Part shown: positions 1 through 9,118 of the stretch, piece by piece
Layout: every line of letters starts with the position of its first letter
Position numbering within the stretch: the stretch's first letter is position 1
From: Corallococcus soli
GTDB taxonomy: Bacteria > Myxococcota > Myxococcia > Myxococcales > Myxococcaceae
Assembly: GCF_014930455.1 (NCBI RefSeq)
Contig: NZ_JAAIYO010000008.1
Span: 306,748 to 370,747, forward strand
Direction: 5' to 3'
Length of the DNA stretch: 64,000 nt
The notes under the pieces: generated by a model
Database searches by the model: none
What the model was told of the DNA's origin: nothing
The model's input: the letters and a program-made list of their open reading frames with translations, nothing else
Translations under genes and position numbers: made by a program

Positions 1-2
1 GC

Positions 3-815
3 TGGTGGTTTCCGGTGCTGTGGTTCGGCCTGGGCATCATCCCCAAGGGGTGGATCTGCTCCTGGAACCATCACCACCAGCACCTGACGATGTTCCGGCA
101 CGCGCTGCCCAACCGCCTGCTGGAGATCATCTTCGGGTTCCAGACGGGCGTGACGTCGCAGGCGTGGTTCCTCCACCACGTCGTGGGCCACCACCGCAAC
201 TACCTGGACCAGACGAAGGACGAGTCCCGCTGGAAGCGCGACGACGGCACGACGATGGGGGAGATGGAGTACTCGCTGAGCACGATGCTCACCGCGTACC
301 CGCGCTCGTTCGAGGTGGGCCGCAAGCACCACCCGAAGGCGCTGCGCCTGTTCGTGGCCATGGCCGCGCTCCAGGTGGTGCTGCTGGCGGGCCTGTTCTG
401 GGTGAACCCCTACAACGCGCTGTTCGTCTTCCTGCTGCCGATGGTGGCGTCGCTCTTCGTCACGGTGTGGGCGACCTACTTCCACCATGTGGACCTGAAC
501 ACGTCCGTCCACGCGGAGGCCTCCTACAACATCCTCCACCGGGGCTACAACCTGATGACGGGCAACCTGGGCTACCACACCGCGCACCACTCGCGGCACG
601 GCCTGCACTGGTCGAAGCTGCCGGAGCTGCACGCGCAGCTGGCCCGTGACATCCCCGCGCACCTGTACCGCCAGCCGGGCATCCCGTTCGTCTGGCGCGG
701 CTCCGAAGCGAAGCTGGTGCTGAGCGAGCACGAAGTGGAGGCGCTCGCCGCTTCGTCCGCGAAGGCGAAGGAGCCCGTGGTCGCGCCGACCTCCGGGGAA
801 GAGCTGGCCGCCTAG
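3..815 (+). CDS. Membrane fatty acid desaturase-like protein (5' partial)
   Basis: The reading frame is open to the left window edge, so the true start lies upstream; GTG at 15 is only the first start-like codon visible. Histidine clusters typical of membrane di-iron desaturases/hydroxylases are visible: NHHHQH early, HHVVGHHRNY around residue 55, and HTAHHSRHG around residue 190. A hydrophobic stretch (about residues 115-155) fits membrane segments between boxes two and three. The last 35 residues are Ala/Glu-rich and probably disordered. Members of this superfamily oxidise acyl chains using a di-iron centre; the substrate cannot be told. A second desaturase lies at 10521. It faces the minus-strand macro-domain gene tail to tail with a 4-base gap. 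Confidence 0.8.
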   Translation, partial: WWFPVLWFGLGIIPKGWICSWNHHHQHLTMFRHALPNRLLEIIFGFQTGVTSQAWFLHHVVGHHRNYLDQTKDESRWKRDDGTTMGEMEYSLSTMLTAYPRSFEVGRKHHPKALRLFVAMAALQVVLLAGLFWVNPYNALFVFLLPMVASLFVTVWATYFHHVDLNTSVHAEASYNILHRGYNLMTGNLGYHTAHHSRHGLHWSKLPELHAQLARDIPAHLYRQPGIPFVWRGSEAKLVLSEHEVEALAASSAKAKEPVVAPTSGEELAA

Positions 816-819
816 CGGC

Positions 820-1488
820 TCACGGCGTGCCGCCGGGCCCGCCCCCGGGTTCGGCGGCCCGCTTGCGCGCCAGGTACTCGCGCACCTCCGCCGGGAGGCC
901 GTCTTCCGGCAGGGGCAGGTGCCGCGTCACGACCTCCAGGGTGTTGAGGTACTGCGGCAGCTCGAAGCCGTAGAACACCACCCGCCCGATGCGGGAGTGC
1001 TCCCGGGCGGACAGGTGGTGCTTGAGGGTGGTGCACGCGATCCGCACCGGGTCGTTCACGCCCAGCCCGCCGGTGCCCGCGCCCAGCGCCACCATGGCCA
1101 CGGACAGCGGCGCGCCGTCGTCCGGGAGGGCCTCCAGCGCGCTCCACAGGTTCACGCAGCAGGCCTGGATGCGCGCGAGGTCCGGGGCCGAGTCGCCGGA
1201 CAGCCCCTGGCGGTAGTCCATCACCGCCACGTGCGCGACCCACTTCGCCCGCGGGTGTTCGCCCGCGTCCGTCACCAGCACCTGTCCCGGCGCCATGGGG
1301 CCGTGGAAGCGGGCCTCCAGGGCCTGGGTGATGTGCTCCTGGTAGGCGGCGCCGCACGCGAGCCGGATGGCCCGGGAGACGCCCGAGCCCAGCTGCACGT
1401 TCGTGTTGGAGGCGTTGACCAGCACGCGCTCGGCGCCGTCCGTCAGGCTGCCGAGCGCGACGTCGATTTGCGGCAGGGGAGCGCTCAT
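820..1488 (-). CDS. Macro domain protein (ADP-ribose binding/hydrolase candidate)
   Basis: 222 residues with no signal peptide, so probably cytoplasmic. The N-terminal part carries VNASNTNVQLGSGVSRAI (about residues 24-41), which matches the macro-domain NAxN...GxGVxxAI signature that holds ADP-ribose, and a later ALGAGTGGLGV stretch matches the second, phosphate-binding loop. Macro domains bind or remove ADP-ribose from proteins, nucleic acids or O-acetyl-ADP-ribose; which of these applies is not visible. The C-terminal 15 residues are Gly/Pro-rich. It stands alone between convergent or divergent neighbours and looks monocistronic. Confidence 0.8.
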   Translation of the reverse strand: MSAPLPQIDVALGSLTDGAERVLVNASNTNVQLGSGVSRAIRLACGAAYQEHITQALEARFHGPMAPGQVLVTDAGEHPRAKWVAHVAVMDYRQGLSGDSAPDLARIQACCVNLWSALEALPDDGAPLSVAMVALGAGTGGLGVNDPVRIACTTLKHHLSAREHSRIGRVVFYGFELPQYLNTLEVVTRHLPLPEDGLPAEVREYLARKRAAEPGGGPGGTP

Positions 1489-1501
1489 CCCCCCAGTGTA
1501 A

Positions 1502-2941
1502 TCACGGCTTCGCGGGGCCGGTGGGCTCGCCAGGCTCGACTGTGCGGTTGGCCGCGATGTTGATGACGTTGACCATCAGGTCCTTCACGCGGCGGGGCTT
1601 CTCGCCGCCGTTGTCCTTGATGATCTTGTCGATGTCGTCATCCTGCCGGTGGTACTCGGGGATGAGGTCGCCGCCGCCGTTGGGGTTGGACAGGCCCTCG
1701 AAGAGGAAGAGCACGTCCTCGCCCTTGCGCCCGAAGGACGCGCCGTCCTGACGGTCGCGGTACATGTTGATGTCGCGGTTGATGCGGTCGAACGGATCCG
1801 CCAGCTGCTGGTTCGCCTGGTCCACCGCGTCGCGGAAGTAGTTCGGCTGGCCCCGGGTGTTGGTGTCCACCACCGACAGGCGCTGATCATCCCAACGGCC
1901 CACCATGTCCGTGTTGATGACGCCGGCGATGTTCTTCAGCTCCAGGCCGGGGATGGGGTGGTCCACGAAGTACTGCGAGCCCACCAGCCCCTTCTCCTCC
2001 GCGCCCGTCCAGATGAACAGGATGGAGCGATCCAGCTCGCCGCGCTTCTGCGCCTCCGCCAGCTCCGGCACCGCCGCCATCAGCACCGCGCTGCCGGACG
2101 CGTTGTCGTCCGCGCCGTTGAAGGCGTTGCCCTTGCGGTCCACGCCCACGTGGTCCAGGTGGGCCATCACCACGATGACCTCGTCCTTGTGCGGGCCGGT
2201 GCCGGGAAGCAGCGCCATCGTGTTGACGGCCTGGCCCGTCGCCGTGGCCACCTGCCGCAGCTCCTCCACGCTGCGCTGCGTGCCCGCCCGGGCCGGCACC
2301 AGCGGCTGGCCGGAGGCCTTCATCGTGGACTCGTACTGGCGGTTGAGCAGCGCCAGCGTGTCCTTGGGCATCTTGTCGTCCAGGTAGAAGCCCTCCTGGA
2401 ACGTCGTGTGCCCGAACTCCTTGTGCGTCCCGTGTTCCCCGTGCGCCCCGTGCGCGGCGCCATGGGTCGCGCCCTCCGCCTGCGCGCCGAGGAAGGAGAA
2501 GACGTTGAACTTCTGCTGGAAGGGGTTCTCCGGGTTGTTCGAGTTCGGGCCCACCAGGCCGTACTTCTTCACGTGGTCCTGCACGTAGACGGACGCCAGC
2601 TCCAGGCCCTCCGAGGGGCTGTCGCGGCCCTTCAGCTCATCGGAGGCCAGGTATTCGATGTACTTCATCGGATCCGAGTCGCTCGCCACCGGAGGCGGGG
2701 TGGGCTGCGAGGGCTCCGTCGGGGGCAGCGGCGTCGGGGTGGTGGGGGCCGGCAGCGACAGCACCGGGGGCGGCGCCGGCAGCCGGGGCGTGGCGGGGGG
2801 GCGCGCGCCGGACGACTCGAAGCCGTCCTTGAAGGTGATGGGGCGGTTCTTGGCCTGCGTCTGCGGGCCCCGGACGTCCTGCGAGGACAGCCGCGAGACG
2901 GACGCGAGGGGGCGGGGGCTGTCGGGAATCTTCGTGGCCAT
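1502..2941 (-). CDS. M28-family zinc metallopeptidase
   Basis: 479 residues. The catalytic half shows the M28 dinuclear zinc ligands in order: H261 in AHLDHVG, D278 in GADDNASG, the Glu pair at 315-316 in TGAEEKG, D345 in NTDMVGRW and H431 in PEYHRQDDD. The family comprises aminopeptidases and carboxypeptidases. Residues about 48-85 are a Pro/Thr-rich linker, and residues about 157-178 form an unusual His/Gly-rich insert (GATHGAAHGAHGEHGTHK) that could bind metal. There is no recognisable signal peptide despite the secreted-looking linker, so localisation is uncertain; a GTG/ATG further downstream would delete the linker but not create a signal. The gene diverges from the lipoprotein at 3259. 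Confidence 0.85.
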   Translation of the reverse strand: MATKIPDSPRPLASVSRLSSQDVRGPQTQAKNRPITFKDGFESSGARPPATPRLPAPPPVLSLPAPTTPTPLPPTEPSQPTPPPVASDSDPMKYIEYLASDELKGRDSPSEGLELASVYVQDHVKKYGLVGPNSNNPENPFQQKFNVFSFLGAQAEGATHGAAHGAHGEHGTHKEFGHTTFQEGFYLDDKMPKDTLALLNRQYESTMKASGQPLVPARAGTQRSVEELRQVATATGQAVNTMALLPGTGPHKDEVIVVMAHLDHVGVDRKGNAFNGADDNASGSAVLMAAVPELAEAQKRGELDRSILFIWTGAEEKGLVGSQYFVDHPIPGLELKNIAGVINTDMVGRWDDQRLSVVDTNTRGQPNYFRDAVDQANQQLADPFDRINRDINMYRDRQDGASFGRKGEDVLFLFEGLSNPNGGGDLIPEYHRQDDDIDKIIKDNGGEKPRRVKDLMVNVINIAANRTVEPGEPTGPAKP

Positions 2942-3258
2942 GGTGGGGGAGTCCAGGGGAGGAACCGCGCTCCCCAGATTATCCGACCGGGGCCGTCACA
3001 AGTTGTGCGTCGCGGCATCTTCCCGGGCGGGCGCGGCCCATTCCTTGAATCCAGGTTTCAGGGGGGCCTCATCCCCGCCGCGCGCATTTCACCCGCTGTG
3101 ACCCCCCTTGCTACAAATACGCTGTTTCATGTGACGCCCAGGGCTACTCCTGTTTTCTCAACTCATGAAATCTCCGAGTGAAGACAGACAGACTCAAGGT
3201 ACTGGCTTGGTTGGTGCAGGGGTGGCCGGTGCAGTCCACCCCCACGACGAGGTAGTGC
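2942..3258. other. Divergent intergenic region
   Basis: 317 bases between the divergent M28 peptidase and the lipoprotein at 3259, so promoters for both should lie here. On the plus strand, TTCACC at about 3087 and TACAAA at about 3111 with an 18-base spacer are a weak sigma70-like pair that would give a leader of about 135 bases; this is a guess. No convincing ORF or hairpin terminator was seen. Confidence 0.3.
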
Positions 3259-4074
3259 ATGCACCTGAAGATGACGGGTCCCCTGCTGGCTTCCATGCTC
3301 CTGAGCATGGCGGGCTGCGCCGGCGGTGCCGACGACGCCCAGACCTCCGGTTCGCTGAACGCGCAGGAGTCCGCGGCGGAGTCCCAGTGCATCAAGCAGT
3401 TCGACGGCATCACGAGCTGCGCGCTGGGCCGGGCGAAGCTCGCGTCCGTGAAGGAGGGCCTGTCGGTCTCCGGGCTCGCGGCGCAGACGGACGGCGTCGC
3501 CAGCACCTTCACGAAGGCCGTGAAGTGGGAGCAGCGCAGCGCGGTGAGCCTGGGCGCCAGGGGTGGGCTCCAGCTGGCCGCCCGGGACGGCGATCAGGTG
3601 GTCAGCACGCTGCGGATCACCCCGGGCCGTGAGGCGAACACGGCCATCATGACGCCCACCTTCACGGGCTCTCCGGGCGGCTCGCGCTACGCGATGAACG
3701 TCTACCTGGGCGGCGTGCTCCAGGGCTCCAGCCCCCAGCCGGCCGGCATGCAGATCGTCTTCACCAACTGGCGGGACTTCATCCGTTGGGCGGAGATGAA
3801 CCAGCACTTCCTGAACGACTTCGACATCGACGGCCTGTCGAAGCGCGCGGCGTCGAACGTGGGCGCGTGCGTGTGGCGCGTGGGCGTGGAGAAGAACACC
3901 TTCACCGTGGACATGAACGGCAAGCCCGTCGTCGGTGACGCGGTGGAGTTCGTGGAGACCATCGCGGACGGGGCGTACCCGTACCGTCACTTCACGGGCA
4001 TCGACGTGAACGCGGTGGCCAACGAGTTCACCATCCGCTCGGAGTCGATCACTCAGCCCGAAGGCGTGAAGTAG
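3259..4074 (+). CDS. Predicted lipoprotein of unknown function
   Basis: 271 residues starting with a short lipoprotein signal peptide; the lipobox LSMAGC places the lipidated cysteine at residue 20. The rest of the protein has no motif I recognise. It has few cysteines (C43, C52 and one near residue 200) and several Trp/Phe-rich stretches such as VFTNWRDFIRWAEMNQHF, suggesting a compact beta-rich exported domain. ATG at 3259 is preceded by a poor ribosome site (GGTAGTGC), so expression may be low. The gene is monocistronic and convergent with the transglycosylase that ends at 4126. Confidence 0.7.
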   Translation: MHLKMTGPLLASMLLSMAGCAGGADDAQTSGSLNAQESAAESQCIKQFDGITSCALGRAKLASVKEGLSVSGLAAQTDGVASTFTKAVKWEQRSAVSLGARGGLQLAARDGDQVVSTLRITPGREANTAIMTPTFTGSPGGSRYAMNVYLGGVLQGSSPQPAGMQIVFTNWRDFIRWAEMNQHFLNDFDIDGLSKRAASNVGACVWRVGVEKNTFTVDMNGKPVVGDAVEFVETIADGAYPYRHFTGIDVNAVANEFTIRSESITQPEGVK

Positions 4075-4125
4075 CAGGGTCCCGGCCGGGAACCATGGTT
4101 CCCGGTCGTCCGGCTTCCGTGGAGG

Positions 4126-6585
4126 CTACCGCCTCCCGGAGATGGAGGACGTCGGCGTCGCCACGTTCTTGCCGCTGCCGCCGGTGCCCGTCGCGGGACT
4201 CACCGTCGGCGTGCGCGCGGCCTCCAGGGGCTGCTTGCGCGCGGGCTGGAAGCTGGAGGGGACCTCGTTGGCGTAGAGCAGCTTGTAGGCGCTGTAGCTG
4301 CCGAGCACGCGCTTGACGTATTCGCGGGTCTCCTCGAAGGCGATGTGCTCCACCCACTCGTCCAGCTCCGCCTGGGGCAGGGCGCGGCGCCAGCGCTCCA
4401 CCGCCGCCGGGCCCGCGTTGTAGGCGGCCACCGCGTAGGCGGGGTTGCCGTTGAAGTGCTTGAGCAGCTGGCCCAGGTACGCCGCGCCCAGGCGGACGTT
4501 CTGCGCGGGCTGGAGCAGGGAGGCCTCGTCGAAGGCGGTCAGCTTGAGCGAGTCCGCCACCTGCCGCGCCGTCGCGGGCATGAGCTGCGCGAGCCCCAGC
4601 GCCCCGGTGGAGGAGCGGGCGCGCGGGTTGAAGCGGCTCTCCTCGCGGATGAGGCCCTGGAGCAGGTCCGGATCCACGCGGAACGCGCGCGAGTGGCTCT
4701 GGATGAGCGGACGGAACGCGAGCGGCCACGTGGCCTCCCACACCGGCCGCGACGCGGCGCTCAGCGGCCCGGAGGTCTCCTGCCGCAGCGACATGCGGGC
4801 CACCTGGCGCGTGGCGCGGCCGCGACCGGTGCGGCGCATCGTCTGGTAGAGCAGCCGCGCGGGCGCTTCCGCGAGGCCGCGCGTGTCCACCGCGAGCAGC
4901 TCCTCCACCACGCCCGGCTGTCCCAGGCGCAGCAGCTCCACGCCCGCGGCGAAGCGCGGATCCTTCTGGAGCGGGCCGGGGGGCAGGGGCCAGATTTCAT
5001 CGGAGCCGGGGGCGGCGGTGGGCGCGCTCGCGACCGCCTTCTTCACCGCCGGGGCCGCGGAGGTCTCCGTCAGGCGGGCCAGCCGCTCCGGCGCGTGCTG
5101 CGCGAGCCGCGTCCGGGCCAGCAGGCCGTACCACGCCGCGGGGCGCTCGGTGGCGATGAGCTCATAGCGGGACAGGGCCTGCTCCAGCGCGCCGCCGGTC
5201 TCCTGGACGCGGGCCTGCCAGTAGCGCGCGCGCCACAGGGCTTCGTCGGTGCGCGCCGTCTCCGGCAGCTGCTCCACCGACATCAGCGACGCCAGCCCCT
5301 GCTGCGTCTCGCCCTTGCGCGAGTGCAGCCAGAAGGCGCGGAACAGGGCCTCGGCGGCGAAGTTGCCGGCGGGGTAGCGCTTCGCGAGCGCCTCGTAGTT
5401 CTGGAGCGCCTCGTCCGCGCGGCCCAGGCGCTGCTGCGTCCAGGCCTCGAAGAAAAGCGCGTCGTCCGCGTAGCCGTGCTCCGGGTAGTCCTTCGCCAGC
5501 GTGGCGTACGTCTCCACGGCCGCTTCCGGCTGGACCACCGACTGCGAGTAGGCCAGCAGGTAGAGCGCCTGGGGACGCTGCTCGGGGGACTGGCACTCAC
5601 GCGCCACGGGCTCCAGCACCTGGATGGCGCGGCGGTGCTGCCGCTCCTTGCGCAGGGCCCGGCCCAGGGTGAGCTGGGCGCGGCAGGCCAGCTCGTCCGG
5701 CAGCTCCGTGCGCGGCCCGGAGCGGGACAGGAGCGCCATGGCCGCGTGGTTCTGGTGCAGCTCCACCAGCGCTTCGGCCCGGCGCACCCGCCACTTCATG
5801 GGCAGCGGCAGGTCCCTCAGGAGCGCGCGAGCGCGGTCCGCCGCGGGCGACATGGGCGCGGTGGCCCAGACCTCCAGCAGCGCGCGGTGTTCCGCGTTGT
5901 ACTGGCCCGCCGCGCGCGCCAGCCCGCAGTACTCCAGCAGCGCCTTCATCCGGAGCGCGTCCGGCCCGCGCGCCTGCCGGCTGTCGATGAACTCCTGGAG
6001 CGCCGTCAGCGCCTCCGGGATGCGCAGCTGGCGCTTGAGCACGCGCGCCATGGCGAAGCGGGCCTCCGGGTACAGTGGCGAGCCCGGCGACACCGCGCCG
6101 TACTGCTCCGCCGCGCGCAGGGGCTTGCGCAGGCGCTCATGGGACTGCGCGGCCCGCATCAGGCAGTGGTCGCGCAGCGGCGCGTAGTCCTCCGCGAGCG
6201 CCGTGAACTCCTGGGCCGCGGTGGTGAAGTCCCGCGCGAGGAACGCGCTCTGCGCCTGGAGGTAGCGGCCCGGGAGGGAGGGGGGCGTCTCCGTCGCGAG
6301 CAGCGCCCGCGTGGCCTTGTAGCGGCCCCGGTCGTACTCCGCCCGCGCCTTGGCCAGCAGCCCTTCGGCGAAGTGGGACGTGAGCCGCTCCGGCCCGAAC
6401 GCCTCCGCGGTCAGCTCGTCCTGCGACGGCTGCGCGGTCGGCGTGTCCAGCAGGGCCTCCAGCTTCTCCTCCGACATCATGTCGCCGGAGTCGTCCTCGC
6501 CTGGAGCCTGGGCCCGCGCGGCGCCCGGCCCGAGCAGGCCCGCGCATGCGAACAAGACCACCGCTGTTTTTCGAAGTGTGTCCAT
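4126..6585 (-). CDS. Slt70-like soluble lytic murein transglycosylase
   Basis: 819 residues when started at the ATG at 6585, which is followed by a clean signal peptide (MDTLRKTAVVLFACAGLLGP..ARAQA); the open frame continues upstream to 6756 but that part has no signal-like sequence. Residues about 60-560 are helical TPR-like repeats, as in the superhelical U-domain of Slt70. The catalytic SLT domain is at about 640-760, with the ES pair (E649 proposed acid/base) in LIREESRFNP, the GALGLAQLMPATA loop, and AYNAGP. These enzymes cleave the MurNAc-GlcNAc bond to give 1,6-anhydro ends, in the periplasm. The Thr/Ser-rich C-terminal 40 residues are a disordered tail. It is longer than E. coli Slt (about 645). 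Confidence 0.9.
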   Translation of the reverse strand: MDTLRKTAVVLFACAGLLGPGAARAQAPGEDDSGDMMSEEKLEALLDTPTAQPSQDELTAEAFGPERLTSHFAEGLLAKARAEYDRGRYKATRALLATETPPSLPGRYLQAQSAFLARDFTTAAQEFTALAEDYAPLRDHCLMRAAQSHERLRKPLRAAEQYGAVSPGSPLYPEARFAMARVLKRQLRIPEALTALQEFIDSRQARGPDALRMKALLEYCGLARAAGQYNAEHRALLEVWATAPMSPAADRARALLRDLPLPMKWRVRRAEALVELHQNHAAMALLSRSGPRTELPDELACRAQLTLGRALRKERQHRRAIQVLEPVARECQSPEQRPQALYLLAYSQSVVQPEAAVETYATLAKDYPEHGYADDALFFEAWTQQRLGRADEALQNYEALAKRYPAGNFAAEALFRAFWLHSRKGETQQGLASLMSVEQLPETARTDEALWRARYWQARVQETGGALEQALSRYELIATERPAAWYGLLARTRLAQHAPERLARLTETSAAPAVKKAVASAPTAAPGSDEIWPLPPGPLQKDPRFAAGVELLRLGQPGVVEELLAVDTRGLAEAPARLLYQTMRRTGRGRATRQVARMSLRQETSGPLSAASRPVWEATWPLAFRPLIQSHSRAFRVDPDLLQGLIREESRFNPRARSSTGALGLAQLMPATARQVADSLKLTAFDEASLLQPAQNVRLGAAYLGQLLKHFNGNPAYAVAAYNAGPAAVERWRRALPQAELDEWVEHIAFEETREYVKRVLGSYSAYKLLYANEVPSSFQPARKQPLEAARTPTVSPATGTGGSGKNVATPTSSISGRR

Positions 6586-6750
6586 GCCAGCCCTCGTTCG
6601 TCCGCCAGGGACCCGGATGGATTGGCACTGCCGGTACGGATGGGACCTGCCCGCCTGTTCGCTCGACAAGCACGCGTTGGCGAGTGGATATGCCAGGACG
6701 CGGGCGTCACGCCGAGTGCATGAAATCCAACGGCCCGGACAGCCCGGAAC

Positions 6751-6767
6751 TGGCACACGGTGTGCCA
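6751..6767. promoter_or_regulatory. Perfect 8-bp dyad (TGGCACAC-G-GTGTGCCA)
   Basis: A perfect inverted repeat with a one-base centre, in the 202-base gap between the lipoprotein that ends at 6788 and the transglycosylase start at 6585 (both minus strand). The one-base centre cannot form a good RNA hairpin as written and no T tract follows, so a dimeric-protein operator for the transglycosylase gene is more likely than a terminator. No regulator can be assigned. Confidence 0.4.
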
Positions 6768-6787
6768 GCGGGCGTGAAAACGTGCCG

Positions 6788-7489
6788 CTACGGAATGGGC
6801 GACGCGCGCACGAGGTCCGACGGCTGGCGCGGAGCGACCTCGTAGGTGTCTTCGTACTGCGCGGCCAGGCCCGTCACCGTGATGGAGGCGCCGGACGCCA
6901 CGAGCGCTTCGAGCGCCGCCTTGTCGAAGCCCGCGGTGATGTGCACGAACACCTGGATCTCACCGGAGCCGTCGTCGATGTAGAGCTTGTAGCCGTAGGG
7001 CGAGTCGTCCTCGAACGGCCGGGTGAAGCTGCCGCTGACGCGGACGAGCCTTCCCTCCACGGGCTCCTTCACGTCGCCGGTGCGCACGTCCCTGGCGACC
7101 ACCGTCTTCGTCCCGGGGAGCAGGTCCACGTCCATGGGGACGGCCTTGAGGATGCGCAGCTTGTTCTGCTCATCCAGCGTGCCGGTGATGCGCACGCGCG
7201 CGTCCAGTCCGAAGGACTGCTTCTGCTCCAGCTTGACGTAGATGCCGCCGGTCGAGTCCTGCACCGCGAAGCCCTCATCCCCCAGGGCCGAGGCGAACGC
7301 GCCGGGCTGCACGGAGACGTAGCCCTCCACCGTCACCTCCTCGCCCGTCCCGAGCACCCGCGCCTTCTCGATGGGCATGGCGGGCGTGCAGGCACTGACC
7401 GAGAGCGCGAACGCCCCCAGCAGCGCCAGGGCGCTCCGGCGTGAGAGGAAGGAACCACGGGCCACGGACGCGAAAGGGAGGATGGGCAT
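6788..7489 (-). CDS. Predicted OB-fold lipoprotein
   Basis: 233 residues. The signal peptide ends in the lipobox LSVSAC with the lipidated cysteine at residue 34. The mature part holds two similar beta-rich segments of the pattern VTVEGYVSV..., VRITGTL... and VRVSGSFTRP..., SITVTGLAAQY, resembling tandem nucleic-acid-binding-like OB folds (YgiW/YdeI or tRNA-anticodon-type). In exported proteins such OB folds bind ligands or partners rather than DNA. It lies downstream of the Omp85-like gene on the same strand with a 149-base gap, so co-transcription is possible. Confidence 0.7.
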   Translation of the reverse strand: MPILPFASVARGSFLSRRSALALLGAFALSVSACTPAMPIEKARVLGTGEEVTVEGYVSVQPGAFASALGDEGFAVQDSTGGIYVKLEQKQSFGLDARVRITGTLDEQNKLRILKAVPMDVDLLPGTKTVVARDVRTGDVKEPVEGRLVRVSGSFTRPFEDDSPYGYKLYIDDGSGEIQVFVHITAGFDKAALEALVASGASITVTGLAAQYEDTYEVAPRQPSDLVRASPIP

Positions 7490-7638
7490 GAGCCCCGACT
7501 CTAATCGTCGCGCTTCTTGGGTTGTACAGGTTTTTCCGATTTAACTCGGATTCAGCCCCGGGGCTCCCGCAAGGCAGCGCCTACGAACTCACCTTCGAGT
7601 TCATCTGCGCGCGGGAGCTCCAGGCTGGACGGCTTGCC

Positions 7639-9045
7639 TCAAGAAGGCGTGACGCCCGCGACCAGGTAGACGCGCACCTGCCCGGAGTTGACGCCGTAGG
7701 CCACGTCCACTCCGAGCAGCGGCAGCACGACGTTGCTCAGGTACAGGCGCAGGCCCGCGCCCACGCCCTGGGCCACGGTGGCGTTGTCGAGCCCCGATTT
7801 GGATTCGGGCAGGTAGCCGCGGATGACGCGCCCGTTGGCGTCCCGCAGGGTCCCGCCCTGGGGCAGCTCGCGAAAGGCGATGAGGCCCGTGTCGGAGAAG
7901 CCCACGCCCCGGAACGCCAGCGATTTGATGGAGAAGAGCGGGAAGTGGTACTCGGCGGTGAAGGTGAGCCGCGTGTCGCCGCGGAACTGGCGGTACTGGA
8001 AGCCGCGCAGGGTGCCGCCGCCCATCACCAGCTCCTGGTGGAAGGGCAGGTCCTTTCCCACGGACAGCTCGCCTCGCAGGACGAGGTTGTTCTCGCTGAA
8101 GAAGCGCAGGCCCTGGCGGTAGAGGATGCCGAACTTGCGGTAGCGGAACTCGCTCCACACGCCCGGGACGGACACCTCGTAGGAGCCCTCCAGGTTGAGG
8201 CCCTCCGTCACCGCGTGCAGCGTCTGGCGCGAGTCCAGCCCCACCATGAACCGCAGCGACGTGTCGCGCATCGACGGGCCCACGGAGAAGGCCTGCTCCG
8301 TCACCGGCTTCTCGGCGTCGGGGGACTGCGCGTCGATGCTGGCCAGGCGGTACTTCGCCGCCGCGCGCACGCGCTCGAAGAGGATGAAGCCCAGCTCTCC
8401 GGCCAGCGACGCGGAGTTGAGCCGCGTGCGCCGGACGATGGCGGGGTCGTCCTGGCTGGCGCCGGGGAGGTATTCATCCACGCGGTCGCTGCGCAGCTGT
8501 CCCTCCAGGCTGAACTTGAGCTGCGGCAGCCCGAAGACGAGCGGATCCAGGTAGCCCACGAAGATGCCGCTCTCGCCGGTGCTGACCTGGGCCGCCGCGG
8601 CCAGCTTCTTCGCGCGGCCGGCCAGGTTGTTCTCCGCGTAGAGCAGGCCGCCGCCGGTGTTGGCGGACGACAGCGCCACGGTGGGGGCCACCACCCACGA
8701 CGCCTTGTCCTTCACCTCCAGGTGGAGTCGCACCCGCCCGTCGGGCAGGGGCTCCGTGCGCACCCGCACGTCCTGGAACAGCCCGGTGGACAGCAGGCGC
8801 CGCTCCACCTTCTTCAGCTCCACGTCATCCACCGTGTCGCCCACACCCAGCTGCGCGTAGGAGCTGATGGTCCCGTGCTTCGTCTTGCCCGGGCTGTCCA
8901 CCACGACCTCCGCGATCTCCGCGGGCCCCAGGAGTCCGGAAGTGGACGGTGGCAGGTCCTGGGCACGGGCCCGGGGCGCGCCCAGGCCCAGGAGGGCGAC
9001 GGCGAGCAGGGCGGGGAGACGGCGGGGATTCAGGGGGAGAGGCAC
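7639..9045 (-). CDS. Omp85/TamA-like outer membrane beta-barrel protein
   Basis: 468 residues with a signal peptide ending near ..GAPRARAQ (about residue 29). Residues about 38-115 look like a single POTRA domain (VDDVELKKVERRLLSTGLFQDVRV), a fold that handles unfolded beta strands in the periplasm. The rest is a 16-strand-type barrel with the family hallmark GGGTLRGFQYRQFRGD (LRGF equivalent to the conserved VRGF loop) at about residue 345. With only one POTRA it is much shorter than BamA (five) and TamA (three), closer to the small Omp85 subclass linked to lipid or lipoprotein export. Its substrate is unknown. Confidence 0.85.
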   Translation of the reverse strand: MPLPLNPRRLPALLAVALLGLGAPRARAQDLPPSTSGLLGPAEIAEVVVDSPGKTKHGTISSYAQLGVGDTVDDVELKKVERRLLSTGLFQDVRVRTEPLPDGRVRLHLEVKDKASWVVAPTVALSSANTGGGLLYAENNLAGRAKKLAAAAQVSTGESGIFVGYLDPLVFGLPQLKFSLEGQLRSDRVDEYLPGASQDDPAIVRRTRLNSASLAGELGFILFERVRAAAKYRLASIDAQSPDAEKPVTEQAFSVGPSMRDTSLRFMVGLDSRQTLHAVTEGLNLEGSYEVSVPGVWSEFRYRKFGILYRQGLRFFSENNLVLRGELSVGKDLPFHQELVMGGGTLRGFQYRQFRGDTRLTFTAEYHFPLFSIKSLAFRGVGFSDTGLIAFRELPQGGTLRDANGRVIRGYLPESKSGLDNATVAQGVGAGLRLYLSNVVLPLLGVDVAYGVNSGQVRVYLVAGVTPS

Positions 9046-9118
9046 GGCCTGCTCATACCCTGGAGTGGGCCGGGCGGGACCGGCTCATCGCGGGGCGGAC
9101 GTCACGGGCGCGTGATGC

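Noticed and set aside
1649..3181. Plus-strand 510-codon frame across the M28 peptidase
   Set aside because: Arg/Val/His-rich shadow of the zinc peptidase; the minus strand has all metal ligands.
7490..7638. Rho-independent terminator from the TCCGA/TCGGA dyad near 7535
   Set aside because: Five-base stem only and no T run in either transcription direction.
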